64,000 nucleotides of DNA from NCBI RefSeq assembly GCF_000550785.1, contig NZ_CP004350.1, positions 1,096,009 to 1,160,008 on the forward strand. The letters are read 5' to 3'. A program made the position numbers and the translations under genes. Shown here in pieces: positions 17,885-27,127 of the stretch. Source of the DNA: Corynebacterium casei LMG S-19264 (lineage in GTDB: Bacteria; Actinomycetota; Actinomycetes; Mycobacteriales; Mycobacteriaceae). The notes under the pieces were generated by a model, which was given only the letters and a program-made list of their open reading frames with translations, had not been told where the DNA came from and did not search any database. Positions within the stretch are counted from its first letter, which is position 1, and every line of letters starts with the position of its first letter.

Positions 17885-18077
17885 AGTGTTTGTCCTTGCT
17901 TCGAGGTATCGAGAATTTAAATTTCTACAGTCGGTAGCTATATAGACTGCGGTTGGCCGCGAAAGGTTCGCTCGAAGTTCAAGGCCAGTTCGTGGACTGT
18001 CCGGGGGTTCGTCAATGACACGAACACGACCGAGAATTATGCGACTTGGTAATGCACTTTCTACTAAGGTCAAAACC

Positions 18078-19415
18078 ATGAGCAGCCAACACGAATTTGT
18101 CCTCCGCACTGTCGAAGAGCGCGATATCCGCTTCATCCGGTTGTGGTTTACAGACCTCATGGGCGGGCTGAAATCAGTAGTGATGAGCCCCTCTGAACTG
18201 GAATCCGCATTCGATGAAGGCGTGGGCTTTGACGGTTCTTCCATTGAAGGCTTTTCTCGTATTTCGGAATCGGACAATATAGCGCTGCCCGATCCGTCGA
18301 CGTTCCAGGTGCTGCCTTTTGAGCAAGACATGCCGGATATGCAGGCAGCGCGCATGTTCTGTGATGTGATCATGCCGGATGGTCAGCCGTCAATGATTGA
18401 CCCGCGGCATATTCTGCGCCGCCAAGTCCAAGCCGCGGCTAGTGATGGATTTACGTGCATGGTCTCCCCTGAGATTGAGTTCTTCCTTTTGAAGCAGACC
18501 GAGGATTTGGAGAACCTGCAGCCGACAGACAACGGCGGTTACTTTGACCAGGCAACGCATAATGATGTGCCGCTGTTTAGGCGCGAAGCTATCTTGGCAC
18601 TGGAGTCCATGGGTATTGCCACGGAATTTTCCCACCATGAAACCGCACCGGGGCAGCAGGAGATTGACCTGCGCCACGCGGACGTGATGTCGATGGCGGA
18701 TAACATCATGACCTTCCGCTACATCATCAAGCAGGTCGCCGTACGCCAAGGTGTGCGCGCGACGTTTATGCCCAAGCCTTTTGAACAGTGGTCCGGCTCC
18801 GGCATGCACACCCACCTGTCGCTGTTTGAAGGTGAGTCCAACGCATTCCACGACCCGGATGATGAGTTCTCCTTGTCGGAGACCGCTAAGCAATTTATCG
18901 CCGGCATCTTGGAGCACGCGCCGGAGTTCACCGCGATTACTAACCAGTGGTCGAACTCCTATAAGCGCCTGCAATTCGGCAATGAAGCACCGGGTGCAGC
19001 GACCTGGGGCGTGTCGAACCGCTCCGCTATGGTGCGCGTGCCCACGTACCGTTTGGGCAAGGAAGAATCCCGCCGCGTGGAGATTCGTTCCGTGGACGCC
19101 GGTGTTAACCCATACTTGGGCTACGCCGTGCTGTTGGCCGCAGGCCTCAAGGGCATCCGCGAGGGCTATGAGCTAGGGGACCCGGCTGAAGACGATGTGC
19201 ATTCTTTGACCCGCCGTGAGCGCCGCGCCATGGGCTACAAGGATTTGCCGACCTCATTGGACCACAGTCTGCGCACGCTGGAGCAGTCTGATTTTGTCGC
19301 TGAGGTGCTCGGCGAGCACGTCTTCGAGTTCTTCCTACGCGCCAAGTGGGATGAGTGGCACAACTACCAAAAGCAGATCACCAAATTCGAGCTGGCCAAT
19401 AACCTCAACCTCTAG
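18078..19415 (+). CDS. glnA2: Glutamine synthetase type I homologue GlnA2
   Basis: The 445-residue protein has the glutamine synthetase core: the Asp-loop region VGFDGSSIEGFSRI, the metal and substrate segments SPEIEFFLL and GQQEIDLRHAD, and the ATP segment FMPKPFEQWSGSGMHTHLS. Unlike the glnA product of this window it lacks a KDLYELP-type adenylylation loop; the corresponding stretch is SLTRRERRAMGYKDLP. This agrees with GlnA2 proteins not being controlled by adenylylation and often not being essential. The ATG at 18078 follows AAGGTC. glnE starts 12 bases after the stop, so the adenylyltransferase is co-transcribed with the homologue that lacks its target loop. Confidence 0.93.
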   Translation: MSSQHEFVLRTVEERDIRFIRLWFTDLMGGLKSVVMSPSELESAFDEGVGFDGSSIEGFSRISESDNIALPDPSTFQVLPFEQDMPDMQAARMFCDVIMPDGQPSMIDPRHILRRQVQAAASDGFTCMVSPEIEFFLLKQTEDLENLQPTDNGGYFDQATHNDVPLFRREAILALESMGIATEFSHHETAPGQQEIDLRHADVMSMADNIMTFRYIIKQVAVRQGVRATFMPKPFEQWSGSGMHTHLSLFEGESNAFHDPDDEFSLSETAKQFIAGILEHAPEFTAITNQWSNSYKRLQFGNEAPGAATWGVSNRSAMVRVPTYRLGKEESRRVEIRSVDAGVNPYLGYAVLLAAGLKGIREGYELGDPAEDDVHSLTRRERRAMGYKDLPTSLDHSLRTLEQSDFVAEVLGEHVFEFFLRAKWDEWHNYQKQITKFELANNLNL

Positions 19416-19427
19416 GAGCAGGAATTC

Positions 19428-22400
19428 GTGACGCGCATCGACTTGCCTTCACCCGGAACACTGGGGCTATCGCGACCCACGGCGGCGCAGGATCTCAAAG
19501 ATTTGGGCTGGGATACTGAAGCAACCCTGCCGTTGGTGTGGTGCATTGCTGCCGCCGGCGATCCAGACCTGGCACTCAACACCATGGTGCGCATTTATGA
19601 TGCCATCGGGGAGACAGAAAGAGACAAGCTCACGCAAGCGCTTATCGATGATGAAGCGCTACGCGTGCGCCTTATCGCACTTCTTGGCGGGTCCACGGCC
19701 CTAGGGGATCACCTCGCCGCGCACCCAGAATTGTGGGAGCAACTCGCGCTCCCTTTGCCTGAGCCGACAGAGATGATGCAGCAACTACTCGGCGTCATTA
19801 ACGCCGTGCCGGCCACATATATTGAGCCGAGAGAGAACACCGAGGACTTGGATCCGGCCTCAGAAGACCTGTCCACACCCGGCACCTATAGCGCCGGGCT
19901 GGAGGAGGCAGAGGCGCGGCCACAACTGAAATCCACCTACCGCACGTTGATGATGCGCTTGGCCGCGCATGACTTGGCGGGCAGTTTCTACTCTCGCAAG
20001 GGTCAAACGGTTGGTCAGCCAACAGTAGAGTTCCGGCAAGTTACAGCGCTCACCACAGCGCTTGCCGATGCCGCATTGACATCCGCACTCGCATTGGCCG
20101 TGCGGATGGTCTTTGGTGATGATGATCTGAACATGCGTCTGGCTGTTATCGCCATGGGCAAGTGTGGCGCCGGCGAGCTGAATTACATCTCGGATGTGGA
20201 TGTCATCTTTGTTGGTGAGCCGGTGGAAGACGGCGATGATGCCGGGCAAAAAGCGATGCGCAAGGCAACACACGTGGCCGCGGAATTCAACCGGATTGGC
20301 ACCAGCTGTTTCTTTGAAGTCGATGCCAACTTGCGCCCCGAGGGCAAGTCAGGTGCGCTGGTGCGCACCCTGGATTCGCACGTGCAGTATTACAAGCGTT
20401 GGGCTGAGACGTGGGAATTTCAAGCGCAGCTGAAAGCCCGCCCGCAAACAGGTTTTATGCCTTTGGGCAATGGTTATGCCGAGGCGATTGGTCCGATGGT
20501 ATGGGAGGCTTCCAAGCGCGAATCCTTTGTTGAAGACATCCAGGCCATGCGCCGGCGCGTGTTGGAAAATGTGCCAGAAAGCTTGCGCACCCGTGAGCTA
20601 AAACTTGGCGTGGGCGGTCTGCGCGATGTGGAATTCGCAGTGCAGCTGCTGCAGTTGGTGCATGGCCGCTCTGATGAGTCATTGCGCACGCTGGCAACGG
20701 TGGATGCACTAGAAGCTTTGGTCCAAGCGGGCTATGTGGGCCGCGATGATGGCGATCAGCTCATCGAGGCCTATGAGTTTTTGCGCCTGTTAGAGCACCG
20801 CCTGCAGTTGGAACGTTTCCGCCGCACGCACACGATGCCGCCGGAAGATGACAAAGACACCTTAGAGTGGCTGGCTAATGTCTCAGGTTTTACGGCGCAG
20901 GGTTCGAATTCGGCGTCGACGATGATGAACAAGCATCTGAAGAAGATTCGCTTGCGCATCTCTGAGCTGCACTCGCGCCTGTTCTACCGCCCGCTGTTGA
21001 ACTCCGTTGTGTCTATGAGCCCAGCGGAGCTCAAGCTCACTCCCGAGGCAGCGAAGCTGCAGCTGGCAGCCCTTGGCTATCAAGCCCCGGACCGCGCATT
21101 CGAGCACCTGACCGCATTGGCGTCGGGCACGTCGCGCAAGGCACGTATCCAGGCAATCTTGTTGCCAACATTGATGGATTGGCTCTCGGATACCGCCGAT
21201 CCGGATGCGGGTCTGCTCAACTATCGCAAGCTTTCCGATGCCGCTTTTGACCGCACCTGGTTCCTGCGCATGCTGCGTGATGAGGGCATCGTCGGCAAGC
21301 GGCTCATGAGCATTTTGGGTACCTCGCCGTACACCTCTGATCTGATTATCGCGGCGCCCGAAGTGGTCAAGATGCTCTCTGATGGCTCCGATGGCCCGAA
21401 GCTGTTAGATACCACCACGGAACAGGTATCTTCGGCGCTGCTTAATGCGACAAAACGCCACCGCGATCCGGACAAAGCCGTGAGTGTCGCGCGATCGCTT
21501 CGACGCGTCGAACTTGCGCGCATTGCCTCCGGTGACCTCCTGGGCTACCTCGACGTGCAGCAAGTGTGCCGGGAGCTGTCCACCATTTGGGCAGCGGTAT
21601 TAGAAGCAGCCTTGCGCGCTGAAATCCGTGGCTGGCTGCACCAACAAGACAGTGAAAAATCCACACCACGTCCTCTCGCGCGCATCGCCGTTATCGGCAT
21701 GGGCCGTCTCGGCGGCATGGAGCTCGGCTTCGGCTCCGATGCTGATGTCATGGTTGTCGCTGAACCAGAACCAGGTGTGGAAGAGACGGAGGCGATTAAA
21801 TGGGCGATAGGGATCATCGACAAGCTGCGAACTCGACTAGCTAAACCATCTGGCGACCCACCACTGGAAGTCGACCTTGGCCTGCGCCCTGAAGGCCGCT
21901 CTGGTGCGATAGTGCGCACCATTGAAAGCTATGAACGCTACTACGAAAAATGGGGCGAGCCCTGGGAGATGCAAGCTTTGCTGCGCGCTGCTTTCTTCGC
22001 CGGTGATGAAAAGGTGGGCGAGCGGTTCATGGAGGTCATCGATAAATTCCGCTACCCGGATGACGGGGTTTCTGATGCCACCATTCGCGATATCCGGCGC
22101 ATGAAAGCGCGCGTGGACAATGAACGTTTGCCGCGCGGTGCCGACCGTAATACTCACACCAAGCTCGGCCGTGGTGGCTTAAGCGATGTGGAATGGACCG
22201 TGCAGTTGTTGACCATGATGCACGCGCATGAACATCCTGAACTGCAAAATCCTTCTACCTTGGGCACACTCGATGCGCTGGAGGAAACTGGCATCTTGCC
22301 GGCCAAGAAAGCTGAAAGCCTGCGCGAAGCGTGGCTGATGGCCACCGATGCCCGCAATGCCTTGGTGCTGGTGCGCGGCAAACGCGTGGACCAACTGCCC

Positions 22401-22559
22401 ACCCCGGGCCTGCAACTTGCTCAAGTAGCTGGTGCCGCTGGATGGAAGCCGGAGGAAAACCAGTACTTCCTGGATGCCTATCTGAAGGCCACCCGACATG
22501 CCCGCCGCGTGGTGGATGAAGTTTTCTGGGGCGAAGCTGAGTCCTTTGAGCACTTCTAG
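19428..22559 (+). CDS. glnE: Glutamine synthetase adenylyltransferase/deadenylylase
   Basis: The 1043-residue enzyme adds AMP to, and removes it from, glutamine synthetase. Both halves of the family are present: an N-terminal deadenylylase domain with GAGELNYISDVDVIFV near residue 250, and a C-terminal adenylylase domain with GRLGGMELGFGSDADVMVV near 765. Each is followed by a DxxLRPEGxSG-type strand (DANLRPEGKSG, DLGLRPEGRSG) and GVGGLRDVEF or GRGGLSDVEW. The length is normal. The GTG start at 19428 lies behind TAGGAG. No glnB-like regulator is in the window. It is expected to act on the glnA product at 34-35.5 kb. Confidence 0.96.
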   Translation: MTRIDLPSPGTLGLSRPTAAQDLKDLGWDTEATLPLVWCIAAAGDPDLALNTMVRIYDAIGETERDKLTQALIDDEALRVRLIALLGGSTALGDHLAAHPELWEQLALPLPEPTEMMQQLLGVINAVPATYIEPRENTEDLDPASEDLSTPGTYSAGLEEAEARPQLKSTYRTLMMRLAAHDLAGSFYSRKGQTVGQPTVEFRQVTALTTALADAALTSALALAVRMVFGDDDLNMRLAVIAMGKCGAGELNYISDVDVIFVGEPVEDGDDAGQKAMRKATHVAAEFNRIGTSCFFEVDANLRPEGKSGALVRTLDSHVQYYKRWAETWEFQAQLKARPQTGFMPLGNGYAEAIGPMVWEASKRESFVEDIQAMRRRVLENVPESLRTRELKLGVGGLRDVEFAVQLLQLVHGRSDESLRTLATVDALEALVQAGYVGRDDGDQLIEAYEFLRLLEHRLQLERFRRTHTMPPEDDKDTLEWLANVSGFTAQGSNSASTMMNKHLKKIRLRISELHSRLFYRPLLNSVVSMSPAELKLTPEAAKLQLAALGYQAPDRAFEHLTALASGTSRKARIQAILLPTLMDWLSDTADPDAGLLNYRKLSDAAFDRTWFLRMLRDEGIVGKRLMSILGTSPYTSDLIIAAPEVVKMLSDGSDGPKLLDTTTEQVSSALLNATKRHRDPDKAVSVARSLRRVELARIASGDLLGYLDVQQVCRELSTIWAAVLEAALRAEIRGWLHQQDSEKSTPRPLARIAVIGMGRLGGMELGFGSDADVMVVAEPEPGVEETEAIKWAIGIIDKLRTRLAKPSGDPPLEVDLGLRPEGRSGAIVRTIESYERYYEKWGEPWEMQALLRAAFFAGDEKVGERFMEVIDKFRYPDDGVSDATIRDIRRMKARVDNERLPRGADRNTHTKLGRGGLSDVEWTVQLLTMMHAHEHPELQNPSTLGTLDALEETGILPAKKAESLREAWLMATDARNALVLVRGKRVDQLPTPGLQLAQVAGAAGWKPEENQYFLDAYLKATRHARRVVDEVFWGEAESFEHF

Positions 22560-22591
22560 CCGCCCTCGGACCTAGCGTCCTGCGGGCGGCT
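22558..22591 (+). terminator. Weak hairpin after glnE
   Basis: AGCCGCCC (22558-22565) pairs with GGGCGGCT (22584-22591). No T run follows, so termination may be incomplete or need Rho. Confidence 0.45.
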
Positions 22592-22748
22592 GTGAAGAGC
22601 ATTGATCTGACCCTGAGAGTTACCCGGATTTTACCCTGATCTTTACGGTGATCCCTTTCCAGTTCCAAGCCATGTGCTTAAGCTGGGCGGTGTACGCAGC
22701 GATACTCACTACCCACTGCCACCTCCCAAGGGAAGGACCACCGTAACC

Positions 22749-24113
22749 ATGGCTCTCATACTTTCCATAGAGCTCAGCAACGCAACCTTTGAAGACCTCG
22801 CCACCCTGGTATCCACCGCGGGCGCCGCCGGGGCCGACGATTCCACGGTTATTGAAATCGATGACAATGAACAAGTTCTGCGCGTGATTATTGAAGACCC
22901 CATCGCGCCCGATGTGGACACCAGTGACCCCTCCGGGTTCACCTTGATTGATGACGGCTATGACCCAAGCTTTGATGATGATTCCGATGACTTCGTGGAT
23001 GACTTCATCGATGATTCTGCCGACCCCACTGAGTTTTACGGTCCTGACCCACGCGGGTTTGGTGGCCTCGGTGGATACGGTGAACACCGTGAACCTCGTG
23101 GCCCATGGGGACCACAAGGGCCGTGGGGGCCTCACGGCCCGCAGGGGCCGCAGAGCTTTGGCCGCGATTTTGGGCGCGGCTTTAGCGGCAACAAGCCTTT
23201 TGATATCTCCGGTGCGATTAATGACTTCATTGAAAATATTGCCTCTGAGTTCTCCTTCGGGGGACGCCGCAACCGCGGTGGGCGCCGCGGCGGATTCCGC
23301 GGACGCGGCACTAACGGCTTCCCGCCAGCGGACTATTTATATGGCCTAGCAGAAGACTACTTCCGTGACTACGGCTACCGTAGACACAACAACCGTGGTG
23401 ATGACCGCCGGGATGCCCGCCGAGATAATTACCGTGACCACTCTGGCGACAACCGCCACGGGGGCGAGCGCTACCGCGATGACCACCGCCGCGACGAGCC
23501 CTTGCAAGATGATTTCTACAGCGATGAGTCCAGCTTTGAAAAGCCCGACTTTGACAAGCCACGTTCCGAGGAGCCACGTTCTGAGAAACCTCGTGGTGAA
23601 CAGCCACGTAGTGAGCACCCACGTGAAAAACGCCGTCGTGATGAGAACCCGTTTGGTTCAGCATTTGGCTCCGCGAATCCGTTCGGTCCAGGCTCTGGCA
23701 ACGACTTCGGTGAGCTGCGCGATGCCGGCGGGAGCTTCTTGAAGGGACTGTCGGACTTTATCAATGACCGTGTTGACCGCCGCATCGATGGCAGCGGCAA
23801 CCGTCCCGGTGGTCGTGCGAATGGTTACGGAACCTTTGGAAACCCAGACGTGGGCGATGAGCATCCAGAAGGTACTTCACGTCAGGACAAGGACACTGAG
23901 GACAAGTTGGGCGAGTTCACGGACTTCTCCGGGTATGACAACGTGGGGGACATCGAGGACCTAGAAAATCTGGGTAAGGATGTCGACGACTCCGCTGGTT
24001 CTGGAGGCGATAAAGACGGCGAATACAGCCCAGGGGATGATTCCCGTGGTGATTCCCGCGATGATCGCGATGATTCCGAGGATGATTCTAATGAGGACCG
24101 GGACGATAAGTAA
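22749..24113 (+). CDS. Low-complexity Arg/Gly/Asp-rich protein of unknown function
   Basis: I do not recognise this 454-residue protein. The ATG at 22749 follows GGAAGGA. Residues 1-60 look globular (ILSIELSNATFEDL ... STVIEIDDNEQVLRVII). The rest is compositionally biased in blocks: an Asp-rich stretch; a Gly/Pro part with repeats of GPWGPQGPWGP; an RG-rich box (GGRRNRGGRRGGFRG) near residue 200; an Arg/Asp/Asn part; repeated PRSE/PRGE/PREK motifs; and a final Asp/Ser/Glu tail. No signal peptide or membrane segment is visible. Such RG boxes often bind RNA, but that is only an analogy. It stands alone between glnE and a membrane protein gene. Confidence 0.7.
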   Translation: MALILSIELSNATFEDLATLVSTAGAAGADDSTVIEIDDNEQVLRVIIEDPIAPDVDTSDPSGFTLIDDGYDPSFDDDSDDFVDDFIDDSADPTEFYGPDPRGFGGLGGYGEHREPRGPWGPQGPWGPHGPQGPQSFGRDFGRGFSGNKPFDISGAINDFIENIASEFSFGGRRNRGGRRGGFRGRGTNGFPPADYLYGLAEDYFRDYGYRRHNNRGDDRRDARRDNYRDHSGDNRHGGERYRDDHRRDEPLQDDFYSDESSFEKPDFDKPRSEEPRSEKPRGEQPRSEHPREKRRRDENPFGSAFGSANPFGPGSGNDFGELRDAGGSFLKGLSDFINDRVDRRIDGSGNRPGGRANGYGTFGNPDVGDEHPEGTSRQDKDTEDKLGEFTDFSGYDNVGDIEDLENLGKDVDDSAGSGGDKDGEYSPGDDSRGDSRDDRDDSEDDSNEDRDDK

Positions 24114-24273
24114 GTTCGGGTGAGCGTAGAAGGCTCTGAGAATATTGCTCAGGGCTAGAGTTAGCAGGTGGCGCGGGAGTAGACTCAACTTCGCGCCACT
24201 TGTGGCATTTATGCAGTAATCAGTCCTCAAGGCTGAACTTTAAGAATTTTTTAGAAAAGGACAGCGGCACCAG

Positions 24274-24858
24274 ATGGCCTTTACCTCAACAGCCCCATCA
24301 GGACGGCCAAGCAAACCAGAACACTCTGGGGAGCATGGCATCCAAACCGAGCGCAGCATTGTTGTGCAAGCAGTATGGCTGTGGCTCGGCGGCGTTGTGG
24401 TCATTACTGTCCTGGCTATCGCGCTGGCTCTGCACGCGGCATCGAACCGTCCGGCGGAAGGCGAAGTGACCGTGGGCGATGCCATGTCGGGTATCCAACC
24501 GGCATCTGAAGCAGAAGAATCTGAAGCGGCGTCTGGCACTGGAGTCCCAGAAAATCCTGGTTACCGTTTGGTTGAGTTGGCTTCGGCCTTGGGCTTGCCG
24601 AATGGGGCAGTTCCGGACGGTGCCATGGAGATTGGTATGGACCGGGATGAAGCCCGAGTGTATCTGATGGAACTGGTCAACAAAGCGGTGATCAAGGGAG
24701 TTCTCACCCCAGTTGAAGCTGATGGGGTGATCAAGGCATTCGAAGCCGGACTCATCACCGCTCCAGTAAACATCACCGAGGATGATGAGCAAGCACAATC
24801 AGATGCCGAAGAAGACCAGAACAGCGATGTTGGCTCCAGTATTGAAAGCAGCAACTAA
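24274..24858 (+). CDS. One-pass membrane protein of unknown function
   Basis: This 194-residue protein has a short N-terminal region, one membrane segment (about 34-55, VWLWLGGVVVITVLAIALALH) and an acidic outer or cytoplasmic part. Residues 90-160 are less biased and contain a helical stretch (EARVYLMELVNKAVIKGVLTP). The tail is Asp/Glu/Ser-rich. I do not recognise a family. The ATPase gene begins 35 bases after its stop in the same direction, so the two may work together. A GAAAAGGAC site lies 12 bases before the ATG. Confidence 0.65.
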   Translation: MAFTSTAPSGRPSKPEHSGEHGIQTERSIVVQAVWLWLGGVVVITVLAIALALHAASNRPAEGEVTVGDAMSGIQPASEAEESEAASGTGVPENPGYRLVELASALGLPNGAVPDGAMEIGMDRDEARVYLMELVNKAVIKGVLTPVEADGVIKAFEAGLITAPVNITEDDEQAQSDAEEDQNSDVGSSIESSN

Positions 24859-24893
24859 GCGGCAAAACGGCGGCTAAAAGGAAGTCACACTTC

Positions 24894-25871
24894 ATGATCG
24901 TGCGCAGTATAAAGTTTCTTTCCCGACCACGCTCGCCGCAGGAAGTGGCAGAGTCGTCGCAGTACTTCGACGGGGCCGCAACCATCCCAGGAGTTCGTCG
25001 GGCGCTGATTCGTGAACAAGAGCGCGGTGCAAAAGAACTGGACTGGAAGCTGGACCAAGTGGTGCCAGCTGATGAGTCGGGTCAGCGTGTGGACTCCGAA
25101 TGGGCGTGGAAACTGCCGCTGGTCAAATACATTAAGAGCCGTGGCGGCATGCGCTTTTCTGAACCAGTAACGCTGATTGCGGGAGATAATGGCTCCGGTA
25201 AATCCACGTTTCTGGAATCAGTAGCGCTCAACCTGGGCTTTAGCGTGGTGGGTGGCCGCTATGGTGACTCAGATGCTAAGAAGACCACTGGTACCGAACC
25301 CGCACTGAGCTGGTACATGCTGTGTGAGCTCAATGAGCCGATTCTGCGCGGCTTTTATCTGCGTTCGGAAACGCACATGGGGATGTTAGAGAATGAAAGC
25401 GGTGAGAAGGCTGCCAATGGGCGCAATCATCTTGACCCCAGCTTCGACTTGAACAGCCGCTCACACGGGGAATCCATCTTTGACATCCTCGGGGAGCATG
25501 TCGATGGCAAGGGCTTGTACATCTTCGATGAGCCTGAAGCAGGCCTATCAGCCGTTCGCCAGATGGCGTTGCTCGCAGAGATTGAGCAGGCAGCAGCACG
25601 CGGTGGACAATTTATTATTGCCACCCATTCACCGATTTTGTTGGGAGCGCGCCAGGCTCAAATTCTTGAAATCGGGGAGGATCACGTCGGCTATCCCACA
25701 TGGGAAGAAACCGAAGCTGTGCGCGCGACGAAGGAATTTTTCACCAACCCGCGCGCTGCGTTGGACTTAGTCTTCGGTGACAGTCTCCATCCGGATCTTC
25801 CGGGGGCGAGTGCCGCCGCGCGTTATCAAGATGCCGAGGAGACCGATCGTCCACACAACAAGCACAGCTAG
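24894..25871 (+). CDS. ABC-type AAA ATPase (SMC-like nucleotide fold)
   Basis: The 325-residue ATPase has Walker A GDNGSGKST near residue 100, a SRSHGES signature near 190, Walker B YIFDEPEAGLS near 210 and the H-loop ATHSP near 245. No membrane segment is present, so it resembles the soluble RecF/SMC-like ATPases rather than a transporter subunit. Its function is unknown. The ATG follows AAGGAAG. Its final 35 codons overlap the 3' end of the convergent MFS gene, and the tail after FGDSLHP looks unlike family sequence, so the gene may have been lengthened by losing an earlier stop. The upstream membrane protein gene is a likely partner. Confidence 0.85.
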   Translation: MIVRSIKFLSRPRSPQEVAESSQYFDGAATIPGVRRALIREQERGAKELDWKLDQVVPADESGQRVDSEWAWKLPLVKYIKSRGGMRFSEPVTLIAGDNGSGKSTFLESVALNLGFSVVGGRYGDSDAKKTTGTEPALSWYMLCELNEPILRGFYLRSETHMGMLENESGEKAANGRNHLDPSFDLNSRSHGESIFDILGEHVDGKGLYIFDEPEAGLSAVRQMALLAEIEQAAARGGQFIIATHSPILLGARQAQILEIGEDHVGYPTWEETEAVRATKEFFTNPRAALDLVFGDSLHPDLPGASAAARYQDAEETDRPHNKHS

Positions 25872-27089
25872 CGCGGCGTAGCGGAAATCCCCCCATACAA
25901 AGGCCGTGCCGCCGGAGTGCTTATCCAGCATGATTCCGAAGATCTGCGCGGCAATCATGCCGGCGGTAAATCCACCCATATTGGCAAGACCGGTGGCTGT
26001 TGCCACGACATTGCGGTCCAAGGTTTCGCGAATCTGGTCGAAACCATAGTTCGAGGATGGCGAGGACAGCGCCATCAGAATCATCATCGCGATGATAACG
26101 GCGAGCCCGCGTGGGCTTGGCGAGGAAAAGAACCACAGCCATGCCAGAAGGTGCAGCAGGGAAAGGACAAACGCGGAGATATCGCGGTGACGGCCTGACA
26201 GTGAAGACAAGCGACCGTGGAATGGGCTGACGATGATCATCGCAATGGAGTTAATGGTCAACACCATGCCGGCTTGGGCCGACGAAAAGCCCATGGCTTC
26301 GGTCATCATCGGCACGCCCCACATCATGATGAAGACGAGGTTGGCGTGCAGGCCGGCGTAGTGAATGAAAAAGCCTTGCCACGTCGCGCGCGAGCTTAAA
26401 GCCAGCTTCATGCGCTGGCCGATGGACAGTGCGGGCTCGTCTTTTTCTACCGATGGTTCGGAATATACGCCGGCAGATTCAGGCGAGTCCGCCACCGCAA
26501 TCGCAGCCACGATGGCAATAAGAATGACAACAGAGCCCAAAGAAACAAAGGCAATGGTCCAGCCAGTAGCGTGCAGTAGCCACAAAAATGGCACGGCAGA
26601 CAGGAATTGGCCGAGCTGGCCAAAGGCTGCTGTTACGGCCGTAAACATCGGGGTGCGATGCAGTGGGAACCAAAATGGCAACAGCCGCATAACCGACAGG
26701 AAGGCGGTTGCGTCACCGGCACCGATGAGCACACGCGCGCCGATGGCAACACCATAAGAGGTAGTTAGGCCCAGGATTAGCTGGCCGATGCCCATGATGA
26801 TGGCGCCGATAACTAGCAGCCTGCGCGGGCCGAAGCGGTCGATTAATATTCCTGTCGGAACTTGGGCGAGAGCATAAGTACCAATCTGCATTGAGGCAAA
26901 GACCGCGATGCGGGAGGCGTCGACATCGAAACGCTCAATAGCTTCAACACCTGCAACACCGAAGGATGTACGGCCAAAAATAGCGCCAACATACACACTT
27001 AGCGCGGCAATCCAAACGGTTAAAGCCTTAGTCGTTACTACTTCACGAGGGTTGGGGCGGGGATCTTTCTCAAATTCAGGGTTAGACAC
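25767..27089 (-). CDS. MFS transporter
   Basis: The GTG at 27089 gives 440 residues and 12 predicted membrane segments. The motif between segments 2 and 3 (PTGILIDRFGPRRLLVIGAI) is the usual MFS loop. The protein resembles the nitrate/sialate-type and oxalate-type MFS carriers more than drug exporters, but the substrate cannot be assigned. TACACT ends eight bases before the GTG and no ribosome site is near, so the mRNA is probably leaderless. It diverges from thrC with only 38 bases between the two start codons. Its last 105 bases overlap the 3' end of the ATPase gene. Confidence 0.85.
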   Translation of the reverse strand: MSNPEFEKDPRPNPREVVTTKALTVWIAALSVYVGAIFGRTSFGVAGVEAIERFDVDASRIAVFASMQIGTYALAQVPTGILIDRFGPRRLLVIGAIIMGIGQLILGLTTSYGVAIGARVLIGAGDATAFLSVMRLLPFWFPLHRTPMFTAVTAAFGQLGQFLSAVPFLWLLHATGWTIAFVSLGSVVILIAIVAAIAVADSPESAGVYSEPSVEKDEPALSIGQRMKLALSSRATWQGFFIHYAGLHANLVFIMMWGVPMMTEAMGFSSAQAGMVLTINSIAMIIVSPFHGRLSSLSGRHRDISAFVLSLLHLLAWLWFFSSPSPRGLAVIIAMMILMALSSPSSNYGFDQIRETLDRNVVATATGLANMGGFTAGMIAAQIFGIMLDKHSGGTAFVWGDFRYAALAVLVVWTIGLLGILITRGGTRPRKIRMETVTED

Positions 27090-27127
27090 GTGTGGTAAGT
27101 GTACTCCGAGTAAGTAAGATAAGGAAC

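Noticed and set aside
17885..18373. Longer reading of the DUF2786 gene
   Set aside because: The extension would run antisense through the glnA2 promoter and first codons; a GTG with a good ribosome site at 17884 fits the family.
23550..23640. Repeats in the low-complexity gene as a CRISPR or satellite array
   Set aside because: The repeats are short, in frame, and encode PRSE-like units; there are no spacers.
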